From: an uncultured Helicobacter sp.
GTDB lineage: Bacteria; Campylobacterota; Campylobacteria; Campylobacterales; Helicobacteraceae
Reading direction: 5' to 3'
Assembly (NCBI GenBank): GCA_944325475.1
Contig: CALVAF010000120.1
Coordinates: 1 to 7,844, forward strand
DNA length: 7,844 nt
Shown here: positions 1-6,176 of the stretch, one piece after another
Layout: every line of letters begins with the position of its first letter
Position numbering within the stretch: position 1 is the stretch's first letter
Notes under the pieces: model-generated
Databases searched by the model: none
The model's input: only the letters and a program-made list of their open reading frames with translations
Told to the model about the DNA's origin: nothing
Made by a program: the position numbers and the translations under genes

Positions 1-647
1 CAAATTTCGCCTTTGATGAGGTATGGGCTCAGTCAAATTTAAAAGAAGAGGAAAGGTTTTTGATAATCCTTGCCTCACTTACTGCAATCCCTGCAAAAGA
101 GGAGTTTGAAGATTCACTAAAGGCAGCCTTAAATGCAAAGGTAAATCCCATATCAATAAAAGAAGTGATTTATCAAGCTACACCTTATGCGGGTATGGCT
201 AAAGTTGCTGATATACTAAGTATCACAAACAAGGTTTTTAAGCAAAGAGATATAAAATTACCCCTAGCAGAGCAAGGCACGACAAATGCGAAGGACAGAT
301 ACAAAAAAGGTTTGCAAGTGCAGATTGATATTTTTGGCGAGAGTATGAGAGATGCTAGGGATAAAGCCCCCCAAGAACAAAGACATATAAGGGAATTTTT
401 AAGCGCTAATTGCTTTGGCGATTACTACACACGCACAGGGCTTGAGCTTCAATTTAGAGAACTTATAACTTTTGTGTATCTTATCTCTATGGGTGGTGCA
501 GAGCCTCAAGTAAAAGCACATATACAAGGAAATTTAAATATAGGAAATGACAGAGACAAGCTCATAGCGGTAGTTACTGCCTTAATCCCATACATAGGCT
601 ATCCAAGAAGCTTAAACGCCCTAAGTGCGATAGATGAGGTGGCATAG
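1..647 (+). CDS. Carboxymuconolactone decarboxylase (CMD/AhpD-like) family protein, 5' end outside window
   Basis: The reading frame is open to the left edge (first whole codon at 3-5) and ends at TAG 645-647. The upstream in-frame residues NFAFDEVWAQSNLKEEERF continue directly into IILASLTAIP and look like the start of a CMD helix bundle, so the TTG at 60 is not the true start. Two CMD-like halves are visible. The first runs to about PYAGMAKVADIL. The second holds RELITFVYLISMGGAEPQVKAH and ends in PYIGYPRSLNAL. Proteins of this fold include gamma-carboxymuconolactone decarboxylase and AhpD-type peroxidase partners. The CxxC redox pair of AhpD is absent from the visible part (the only cysteine is in NCFGDYY), so thiol peroxidase activity is unlikely. 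The true substrate cannot be read from sequence. Family assignment is firm; function is open. The neighbour ppc is convergent, so there is no operon link on the right. Confidence 0.85.
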   Translation, partial: NFAFDEVWAQSNLKEEERFLIILASLTAIPAKEEFEDSLKAALNAKVNPISIKEVIYQATPYAGMAKVADILSITNKVFKQRDIKLPLAEQGTTNAKDRYKKGLQVQIDIFGESMRDARDKAPQEQRHIREFLSANCFGDYYTRTGLELQFRELITFVYLISMGGAEPQVKAHIQGNLNIGNDRDKLIAVVTALIPYIGYPRSLNALSAIDEVA

Positions 648-872
648 AAATTCCTCTCTTGTGTAATCTTTGCTTGATGAGGACACATTCAAGCTTGGTT
701 ACTACCAATTAACGCAACTTGCTTGCCTTATATAACATTCCTGCGTGAGCGAGGCGACTAAATCCCAGTAGGCAGAACCTTACACACAAAATGGCAAAGC
801 CATAGTTTCTTTAGCAATCCTAGATTTTCAAAGGCAAATCAAACATAAAACCTTCTTAATCCTACCTTCCAA
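648..872. other. Convergent intergenic spacer with a GC-rich patch and small hairpins
   Basis: This 225-bp gap separates the 3' ends of the CMD-family gene and ppc. I see no coding frame of useful length on either strand. It holds a small hairpin TTGGT-TACT-ACCAA at 695-708, a GC-rich patch at 741-780 (23 of 40 bases G or C, far above the surroundings), and the inverted repeat at 791-803. No strong U-tract terminator is obvious for either flanking gene. Confidence 0.6.
791..810. terminator. Weak hairpin, possible bidirectional terminator
   Basis: ATGGC (791-795), loop AAA, GCCAT (799-803) form a 5-bp perfect stem. On the + strand it is followed by AGTTTCTTT, and on the - strand by TTTGTGTG. 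The site lies between two convergent genes, where a shared terminator would be expected, but the stem is short and the U tracts are poor. Treat it as a candidate only. Confidence 0.3.
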
Positions 873-3524
873 TTAGCCTGTATTCCTAATCCCCTGTGCG
901 ATTCCCACAATTGTTGTGATAATCTGCCTAGCAATCCTCTGCTTTTGTTCAGCATAAGTGGCATTTTTATATTGCTCCATTAAATAAAGCTGAAAGAAAT
1001 TTAAGCTTGTCAAAAAAGACTTCCTAAGTAAAATAGATTTTTGGATATGCTGCTCTGATTCTAGCAATTCCCCCTCCCCTCGCACATACAAAAGCCACTT
1101 CAAAGTCAAGCTATACTCACCCTCAATCCTCCCCCAAATTCTCTCTCTAAGCCCCCTATCTTCAACAAATTCATTATAATGCCTTGCAATCTCCAAATCC
1201 ACTTTCAAAAAGGCTTGGGAAATATTATCAATCGTGGTTTTAAAAAACAAATCCTCTTTGTAGCAGTCCTTTAAAATCTTTTTATCAAACACCACACTTG
1301 CTGATTCTAGCCCACTCCCAAGCCCATACCACGCTGGGATAATCGCCCTATTTTGCGTCCAAGCAAAAACCCAAGGAATCGCACGCAAATCCTCCACATT
1401 TTGCGTATTTTTACGTTTTGATGGGCGTGAGCCAATATTAAGCTGTTGGATAAATTCAATGGGTGTTGCAGATTTGAAATACTCAATAAACCCTTCAGTT
1501 TCATACACCAAATTCCGATAAGCCTTAAAAGATTCCTCGCTAACCTTTTGCATAATGCTTTCAAAATCGCGATTACAATATTGCTGATTCATTCCATATT
1601 TGTCATACATAGACTTTTTAAGTAGATTTGCAAGCGCACTTGAGAAACTAAATTGTGCCTTTTTGGGATTAAGGTATTTCTCGCTAATTACCTCACCTTG
1701 TTCGGTTGTTTTTAAAAATCCTGCCACGCTATTACTAGGCGAAGAGAGCAAAGCGTCTTCTAGCGCCACACCTCCACGGCTGACACTCCCACCGCGCCCA
1801 TGGAAAAGGCGAAATTTAATCTTTAGCTCCTCCTCTAAAACAATCAAATTATTAATCGCCTTGCGTAAGGAATAATTGCTTGTGAAGATTCCGCCATCTT
1901 TGCTTGAATCTGAATAGCCAATCATAATTTCTTGATTGTTTTTGCGAGATTGCAAGTATTCTGCATATTGTGGGTTAGCACACAGCTCACGCAAGATAGT
2001 AGGAGCATTTTCTAAATCCCCAATAGTTTCAAACAAAGGCGCAATACAAATGCGTGTCCTTTTACCCTCTTTCCAAAGCCCCGCTTGCTTCGCAAACCAA
2101 AGCACACAAAGCAAATCATTTGCCCCCTGACACATTGAGATAATACACGAATCAATAATATTATCACTGATTCTATCCTTCGCCCAGCGGAAATTCACAA
2201 ATGCCATCAACAGCTCTTGTGATTCTTTGCTTAGCTTTCCATACAAGCTATTGAGATCCAAAAGCGGTGCAGCAAGGGCATTGTTTAGAATCTCGCTCTG
2301 CTCTTTTGGCGGTAATTGCAGTAAATCCCCTTGAGTGTAACCAAGCAAGGAAAAGATTTCAGCCAATGCCCTCCAAAACACATCGCGATGCTGTCTAAAG
2401 TCTAGTTGCATAAGATGAAAGCCCGCTAAAAGCACAAGATTTTTAAGCTTTCTTAGATAAATTCCACTGCGTTTATCAAGCGATTCTAACATCATATCAA
2501 TGTCTTTAAGAAATTCTTTTGGATTTTCATACAGATACAATTTACTTTCATAAAGCGCAAATTGTGGAAGGTTTAAAGCAATAATGCGATTTTGCAATTT
2601 CTGTCGCATACAAGTTAGCTTTGCCCTAAAAGGCTCTTGTAAAAAGAGTTTTTTTGCCATTTCATCAAGGTGGTCTTTTTCTTTTTTTAAGCTCTCTAGC
2701 AATTCTTGAGTGGGCTTTGCGTATTCTTGAGCGACAGAAAGCTCGCGGCTAAGTTTGTCAATTTGCTTCACATAATGCGTGATAATAGTCTGATGCTGCC
2801 GCTTCATCACTTCCACCATGACATTATTTGTTACATAAGGATTCCCATCTCTATCACCACCTATCCAGCTTCCAAGCCTAATGGGTGATTTTTTAAGCGG
2901 CATTTGCAGGGCATTTTGCACTTCTTCTAGGGCATTAGTCCCACTTTGGAGAATCGAGCTTTCCATAAAATACAAAAGATTGTCCAATTCAAAAAGCACT
3001 TCGATTTTCTCACTTCTGACAATATGGCTATGCCAAAGCAAATTGAGGCGGTATTTCAAATGCTCTTTTGCCTCATTATCCCCAAGCCCAAACCAAAGAT
3101 TGAGATCATCATACATTTCATGGTAACTCTCTAAAAAGGTGCGGCGGAGAGATTCTGTAGGGTGCGCAGTAAAGACAGGATAAAATTTGATTTTTTTAAG
3201 CACATTTTTGATGTCTTCCTCATCATATTTTTGCGCCTTTAATTCCTCGATTATGGGTATTATATGCTCCTTTGGATTGAGGCTTAGTAAATGTCGCTCA
3301 TCAACAATATTGAGTAGTAAATAATACAAAGTAAAAGCCTTAATTAACTTTGAAATATCTTTTGATTCAAGATTTTTTAGCACCTCTTTATTTGCTGTGT
3401 GGCTGGCGATTTTGTCTTCTTTTAATGACACAAAAACCCCTTGAATCTCTGGTGCTACTTCCTCTAACAATTCTCGCATTAAGGCAAAAATAAATTCGAC
3501 TTCTTGGGTTTGGTTACTCTCCAC
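873..3524 (-). CDS. ppc: Phosphoenolpyruvate carboxylase
   Basis: This cytosolic enzyme carboxylates PEP with bicarbonate to oxaloacetate, topping up the TCA cycle and aspartate supply. The protein is 883 aa from the GTG at 3522-3524, full length for bacterial PEPC. Visible signatures in order are FTAHPTES with catalytic His121; GSWIGGDRDGNP at about 218-229; LDFRQHRD at about 374-381; GYSDSSKDGG at about 536-545; the catalytic loop FHGRGGSVSRGG at 574-585; GSRPSKR at about 698-704; and the family C-terminus IRNTG. Residues equivalent to the E. coli aspartate-inhibition site seem kept (Arg583, Lys774, Arg834, Asn881, aligned from memory), so feedback inhibition by aspartate is likely. An upstream in-frame TTG at 3552-3554 would give 893 aa, but the perfect AGGAGG (3532-3537) lies 7 nt before the GTG and inside that extension. 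It is transcribed divergently from argD and converges on the CMD-family gene. Confidence 0.97.
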   Translation of the reverse strand: MESNQTQEVEFIFALMRELLEEVAPEIQGVFVSLKEDKIASHTANKEVLKNLESKDISKLIKAFTLYYLLLNIVDERHLLSLNPKEHIIPIIEELKAQKYDEEDIKNVLKKIKFYPVFTAHPTESLRRTFLESYHEMYDDLNLWFGLGDNEAKEHLKYRLNLLWHSHIVRSEKIEVLFELDNLLYFMESSILQSGTNALEEVQNALQMPLKKSPIRLGSWIGGDRDGNPYVTNNVMVEVMKRQHQTIITHYVKQIDKLSRELSVAQEYAKPTQELLESLKKEKDHLDEMAKKLFLQEPFRAKLTCMRQKLQNRIIALNLPQFALYESKLYLYENPKEFLKDIDMMLESLDKRSGIYLRKLKNLVLLAGFHLMQLDFRQHRDVFWRALAEIFSLLGYTQGDLLQLPPKEQSEILNNALAAPLLDLNSLYGKLSKESQELLMAFVNFRWAKDRISDNIIDSCIISMCQGANDLLCVLWFAKQAGLWKEGKRTRICIAPLFETIGDLENAPTILRELCANPQYAEYLQSRKNNQEIMIGYSDSSKDGGIFTSNYSLRKAINNLIVLEEELKIKFRLFHGRGGSVSRGGVALEDALLSSPSNSVAGFLKTTEQGEVISEKYLNPKKAQFSFSSALANLLKKSMYDKYGMNQQYCNRDFESIMQKVSEESFKAYRNLVYETEGFIEYFKSATPIEFIQQLNIGSRPSKRKNTQNVEDLRAIPWVFAWTQNRAIIPAWYGLGSGLESASVVFDKKILKDCYKEDLFFKTTIDNISQAFLKVDLEIARHYNEFVEDRGLRERIWGRIEGEYSLTLKWLLYVRGEGELLESEQHIQKSILLRKSFLTSLNFFQLYLMEQYKNATYAEQKQRIARQIITTIVGIAQGIRNTG

Positions 3525-3531
3525 TTTAAAC

Positions 3532-3537
3532 CCTCCT
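3532..3537 (-). promoter_or_regulatory. Ribosome binding site that fixes the ppc start
   Basis: On the - strand this reads AGGAGG, followed by 7 nt and then GTG at 3524. It is the strongest Shine-Dalgarno in the window and settles the choice of GTG over the upstream TTG at 3554, which has only A/T-rich sequence before it. Confidence 0.85.
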
Positions 3538-3555
3538 AAATGTAATTTTCCCAAA

Positions 3556-3561
3556 ATTATA
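3556..3561 (-). promoter_or_regulatory. Probable -10 box of the ppc promoter
   Basis: The - strand reads TATAAT exactly, preceded by T-rich sequence (TTTTTACATTTCTTTTACA) and no clear -35 box, which is usual for sigma-70 promoters in Campylobacterota. Initiation 6-8 nt downstream would start the RNA near 3549. That gives a leader of about 25 nt to the GTG and puts the alternative TTG at 3554 upstream of the transcript. Confidence 0.6.
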
Positions 3562-3625
3562 ACGCTTTATTGTAAAAGAAATGTAAAAATTTTGTTTTCT
3601 CTTCTAAATTGCTTTTATTTTTTTG

Positions 3626-3631
3626 TAGAAT
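3626..3631 (+). promoter_or_regulatory. Probable -10 box of the argD promoter
   Basis: TAGAAT, preceded by TG and the T-rich run GCTTTTATTTTTTTG, fits the Campylobacterota sigma-70 pattern. A start near 3638 would leave a leader of about 20 nt before the argD ATG. This box and the ppc -10 are about 65 bp apart and face away from each other. Confidence 0.5.
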
Positions 3632-3657
3632 CATAAAAAAATTTATAAAGGCAAATA

Positions 3658-4848
3658 ATGACAACACAGGATTTAAAACAAATGGATTTGGATTATGTTT
3701 TGCACACTTATGCGCGCAATTACATACACTTTGTGAAAGGAAGCGGTGCAAGGCTCTTTGATAACAAGGGCAAAGATTACATCGACTTTAGCACCGGAAT
3801 TGCCGTGTGTAGCGTAGGGCATGGCAACGAAAGATTAGCCAATGCGATTTGCAAACAAGCAATGGAGCTAATCCACATTTCTAATCTCTACCTCATCGAA
3901 CCTCAAGCAAAGCTAGCTAAAGAGCTCGTAACACAAAGTGGCTATGATATGCGTGTATTTTTTGCAAATTCTGGAGCAGAAGCAAACGAATGCGCAATTA
4001 AAATTGCTAGAAAATTTGGTGAGGTTAATGGCAAAACCAAACGTTATCAAATCATTACTTTGGATTCTTCTTTCCATGGACGCACCATTAGCACGCTAAA
4101 GGCGACTGGGCAAGATAAAATGCACCACCATTTTGGACCTTTCCCTGATGGCTTTGTGTATGCTAAAGACATCGCAGACATTCCAAATAAAATTAGCGAA
4201 GTGACTTGTGCAGTACTTTTAGAGCTTGTGCAAGGTGAGGGTGGAATCACACCTTTTAATAAAAGTGAAATTCAAGAGTTAGCAAAACTTTTGAAAGAAA
4301 AAAATATTCTTTTAATGATTGATGAGGTGCAAAGCGGAATCTACCGCAGCGGGGAGCTTTTTGCCTCCAATTATTATGAAATCACACCTGATGTGATTAG
4401 CACAGCTAAAGGGTTGGCAGGTGGCGTGCCAATTGGTGCGGTAATGACAAGGCTTAAAGATATTTTTTCCCCAAGCGATCATGGAAGCACCTTTGGGGGT
4501 AATTTCCTCTCCACAAGGGCAGCACTGGAAGTTTTAGAGATTTTAAAAGAAGAAAAGCAAAGTGGTAGGCTCGATAAAACTATCGCTTATTTCACACAAA
4601 ATCTCCAAGACTTGCAAAAAGCGTATCCTGAGATTTTTATCCAAGAAATCGGCTTGGGGCTTATGCGTGGGCTTAGACTAAAAGATTCTGAATTGCTTAC
4701 CATTTTCTTGCAAAAGACTTGTGAAAAAAGAGTTTTGGTGCTAAAAAGTGGCAAAAACACAGCACGCTTCTTACCCTCTTTGCTAATTACTAGAGAGGAA
4801 ATTGATGAGGGCTTTAGCCGAATCAATGAGGCTATTAAAGAGCTTTAA
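3658..4848 (+). CDS. argD: Acetylornithine-type aminotransferase (class III, PLP-dependent)
   Basis: The 396-aa protein has normal length for ArgD. The family transfers an amino group from glutamate or ornithine derivatives: N-acetylornithine aminotransferase of arginine synthesis, often also N-succinyl-diaminopimelate aminotransferase of lysine and peptidoglycan synthesis. Class III features are clear. SGAEAN (105-110) makes the PLP phosphate-binding turn; FHGRT (139-143) carries the Arg that holds the alpha-carboxylate; QGEGG (192-196) holds the conserved Glu; IDEVQSG (221-227) has Asp222 for the pyridine nitrogen; TAKGLAGGVPIGA (249-261) has Schiff-base Lys251; HGSTFGGN (275-282) is the subunit-crossing Thr motif; and RFLPSLLIT lies near the C-terminus. 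The ATG at 3658 has TAAAGG 6 nt upstream. No other arg or lys gene is nearby, so whether it serves ArgD, DapC or both cannot be told here. It is a single-gene unit divergent from ppc. Confidence 0.9.
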   Translation: MTTQDLKQMDLDYVLHTYARNYIHFVKGSGARLFDNKGKDYIDFSTGIAVCSVGHGNERLANAICKQAMELIHISNLYLIEPQAKLAKELVTQSGYDMRVFFANSGAEANECAIKIARKFGEVNGKTKRYQIITLDSSFHGRTISTLKATGQDKMHHHFGPFPDGFVYAKDIADIPNKISEVTCAVLLELVQGEGGITPFNKSEIQELAKLLKEKNILLMIDEVQSGIYRSGELFASNYYEITPDVISTAKGLAGGVPIGAVMTRLKDIFSPSDHGSTFGGNFLSTRAALEVLEILKEEKQSGRLDKTIAYFTQNLQDLQKAYPEIFIQEIGLGLMRGLRLKDSELLTIFLQKTCEKRVLVLKSGKNTARFLPSLLITREEIDEGFSRINEAIKEL

Positions 4849-4910
4849 TACTACCTTATCAAAAAGCACAATTACTAGAAAGTCTCAATGGAATCTACCT
4901 TGAAATCCTC

Positions 4911-4938
4911 AAAAAAAAAGCCACATATACTTGGTGGC
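4911..4938 (-). terminator. Orphan intrinsic terminator facing the - strand
   Basis: Read on the - strand, GCCAC (from 4938-4934), a 9-nt loop, and GTGGC (from 4924-4920) are followed at once by nine Ts (4919-4911). This is a short but GC-rich stem with a perfect U tract. flaC already has its own strong terminator about 360 bp upstream, and no - strand gene lies in between. It may end a small RNA or act as a backstop protecting argD from antisense transcription. Confidence 0.6.
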
Positions 4939-5024
4939 GATTATACAGAAGTGGCAAGCACACTCAATAAATCCCATTTACAAACAACAAGGTTTTTGGG
5001 ATTTCAAGACACACAAAATCGCCA
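4935..5024. repeat. Nested inverted repeats (possible structured RNA)
   Basis: TGGCGATT (4935-4942) pairs perfectly with AATCGCCA (5017-5024), enclosing a second perfect 8-bp pair, AAATCCCA (4969-4976) with TGGGATTT (4997-5004), loop 20 nt. The outer arm at 4935-4938 is shared with the orphan terminator stem, so on the - strand the two foldings exclude each other. Each 8-bp repeat alone could arise by chance in a region this long; nesting and overlap with a terminator make it more notable. Confidence 0.4.
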
Positions 5025-5251
5025 ATCCATGTAAGCCCTTAATCTCTTTTGTAGCACACCTAAAACAAATACCTACTTCCCAAATGGAAAGGACAATCTT
5101 AATGTAAAAGCCATTTTGACATCTCTGCTAATTTGCAAAGAATCAGTTTTATTCCTATTTTAATTATCCTTAGAATCAAGGAAAAAATGAGGTTAAAGCA
5201 AATCTAAAAAACCATAAGAGAGGATTTGGGCTTTAAGTAGGTCAAGGCTTA

Positions 5252-5284
5252 AATATCAATATTTTTTACACTTTGTTTGATATT
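5252..5284. repeat. AT-rich inverted repeat downstream of the flaC terminator
   Basis: AATATCAA (5252-5259) and TTGATATT (5277-5284) are perfect complements around a 17-nt spacer. On the + strand the repeat is followed by GAATTTTATTTTC, so a weak terminator for + strand readthrough from argD is conceivable. It could also be a protein site or chance in AT-rich DNA. Confidence 0.3.
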
Positions 5285-5298
5285 GAATTTTATTTTCT

Positions 5299-5331
5299 TA
5301 AAAAAACAAAAGACTCCAAACCAAGAGTCTT
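5299..5331 (-). terminator. Rho-independent terminator of flaC
   Basis: On the - strand AAGACTC (5331-5325), an 8-nt loop and GAGTCTT (5316-5310) make a perfect 7-bp stem followed by TTGTTTTTTT. It begins about 43 nt after the flaC stop codon and is the strongest terminator in the window. It likely ends the whole accB-accC-flaC transcript as well as any flaC-only RNA. Confidence 0.9.
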
Positions 5332-5373
5332 CTGCTAAAGAGATTTTAAAAAGATTAACAACACAAAAGCAAT

Positions 5374-6126
5374 TTAGCCCAGCAACGCATCAAGGCGATT
5401 TTGCAAATACTGTGTGTTAAAGGAGCTAGCATACAAAGCAGCATTTGCCCTTAGTTTCGCATTATTGAGCTCATTATAATTTTCTGCTAAATCATCATCT
5501 AGTAAGTTACCTTCTGCGGCTTTGAGATTAACAATTATTTGCATATTAGAATCAATTCCCGATTGGATTCCATTCATTGCAGCACCAATATCCGCACGCT
5601 TCATACCCGCATCTTTAATAAAATCCAAAATGCTTTGTTGGTTATTCACACTTAAATTTGCAGTGCTTGGAGATTGCAAATTAATGCTTTCTAATCCATT
5701 CCCAGTCATAAAGTCCATTGATCCGCTAAAAACATTTTTGCCATTAAAAGTTGCTTGAGAGAGCGCATCATTCATCGATTGTGTCAGTGCAGCTGCCTCA
5801 CTTTCAATCATCGCCCTCTGTGAGTTATTCAATGCAGGATTCCCCATTGCCACTGAGAGTTCATTCATTCGAATCGCAGAATCACTCAAAGTTGAAAGTG
5901 TGCCATCAGCAATCTGCATAATCCCAATTGCATCATTAGCATTACGGATTCCTTGCGACATTGAATTTGCCTGCGCCAAAAGCGCATTTGCAATCGCTAA
6001 ACTCGCACCATCTGTCGCTTCAATAGGACGCGGGGAAGCAATTTTCTTTAACGCTTTTTCCTCATCTTCTTTTGCCTTATTAAGACTAATCAAACTTTCA
6101 TTTGCTTGTGTGTTCCCAATCTTCAT
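5374..6126 (-). CDS. flaC: FlaC-type short flagellin, probably a secreted flagellin-like protein
   Basis: The 250-aa protein matches conserved D0/D1 parts of flagellin but lacks the variable D2/D3 middle. The N-terminal region shows GASLAIANALLAQ (40-52), QGIRNANDAIGIMQIADGTL (58-77), a helix with IRMNELSVAMGN (85-96) and FNGKNVFSG (127-135). The C-terminal helix ends in LQNRLDALLG. Length and architecture fit Campylobacter FlaC, which is exported by the flagellar type III system and is not a main filament subunit. That role here is inference from family. No cleavable signal peptide is seen, as expected for flagellar export. The start is well supported by AAAGGAG 5-6 nt before the ATG. The gene lies 48 bp behind accC on the same strand, so readthrough is possible; a weak sigma-28-like site lies in the gap. 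An alternative reading as a true minor filament flagellin cannot be excluded. Confidence 0.88.
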   Translation of the reverse strand: MKIGNTQANESLISLNKAKEDEEKALKKIASPRPIEATDGASLAIANALLAQANSMSQGIRNANDAIGIMQIADGTLSTLSDSAIRMNELSVAMGNPALNNSQRAMIESEAAALTQSMNDALSQATFNGKNVFSGSMDFMTGNGLESINLQSPSTANLSVNNQQSILDFIKDAGMKRADIGAAMNGIQSGIDSNMQIIVNLKAAEGNLLDDDLAENYNELNNAKLRANAALYASSFNTQYLQNRLDALLG

Positions 6127-6146
6127 AATATCTCCTTTCTTAAGTT

Positions 6147-6176
6147 AAGATTGCTTCCTTGCAATTTTAAACTTTC
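6147..6176 (-). promoter_or_regulatory. Weak candidate sigma-28 promoter for flaC
   Basis: On the - strand GAAAGTTT (6176-6169) resembles the FliA -35 element TAAAGTTT. Fourteen nt later GCAATCTT (6154-6147) partly resembles the -10 core CGATWT used in Campylobacterota (4 of 6). Spacing is a little long for the E. coli consensus and the -35 part overlaps the accC stop codon. Late flagellar genes are normally under sigma-28, which is the reason for listing it. Confidence 0.25.

Larger units (their letters stand above)
4849..5373. other. Gene-poor convergent spacer between argD and flaC
   Basis: This 525-bp region is unusually long for a gap between two convergent genes in so compact a window. 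It contains two terminators that both face the - strand (at 5299-5331 and 4911-4938), nested inverted repeats between 4935 and 5024, and an AT-rich inverted repeat at 5252-5284. The only ATG-initiated frame of any length is 4888-5034 on the + strand (48 codons, in frame with and 39 nt after the argD stop, weak AGAAAG before the ATG), which I do not recognise. Two further open stretches without starts, 4839-4967 and up to 5104 in the next frame, meet at the nine-A run 4911-4919, so a decayed frameshifted gene is possible. No clear terminator for argD is seen. Confidence 0.6.

Noticed and set aside
1307..1564. 85-codon - strand frame within ppc
   Set aside because: It is an out-of-frame reading of conserved ppc sequence on the same strand, without a ribosome site.
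1600..3134. Several + strand frames of 60-91 codons inside ppc
   Set aside because: They are antisense to a full-length, motif-complete PEP carboxylase, have no ribosome sites, and resemble no known family.
3557..3751. 64-codon frame on the - strand across the ppc-argD promoter region and the argD 5' end
   Set aside because: It overlaps the argD start, both likely promoters and T-rich promoter DNA, has no ribosome site, and its composition reflects antisense argD codons.
4911..4919. Nine-A run as a phase-variation tract
   Set aside because: It lies outside any supported gene and is better explained as the U tract of the - strand terminator.
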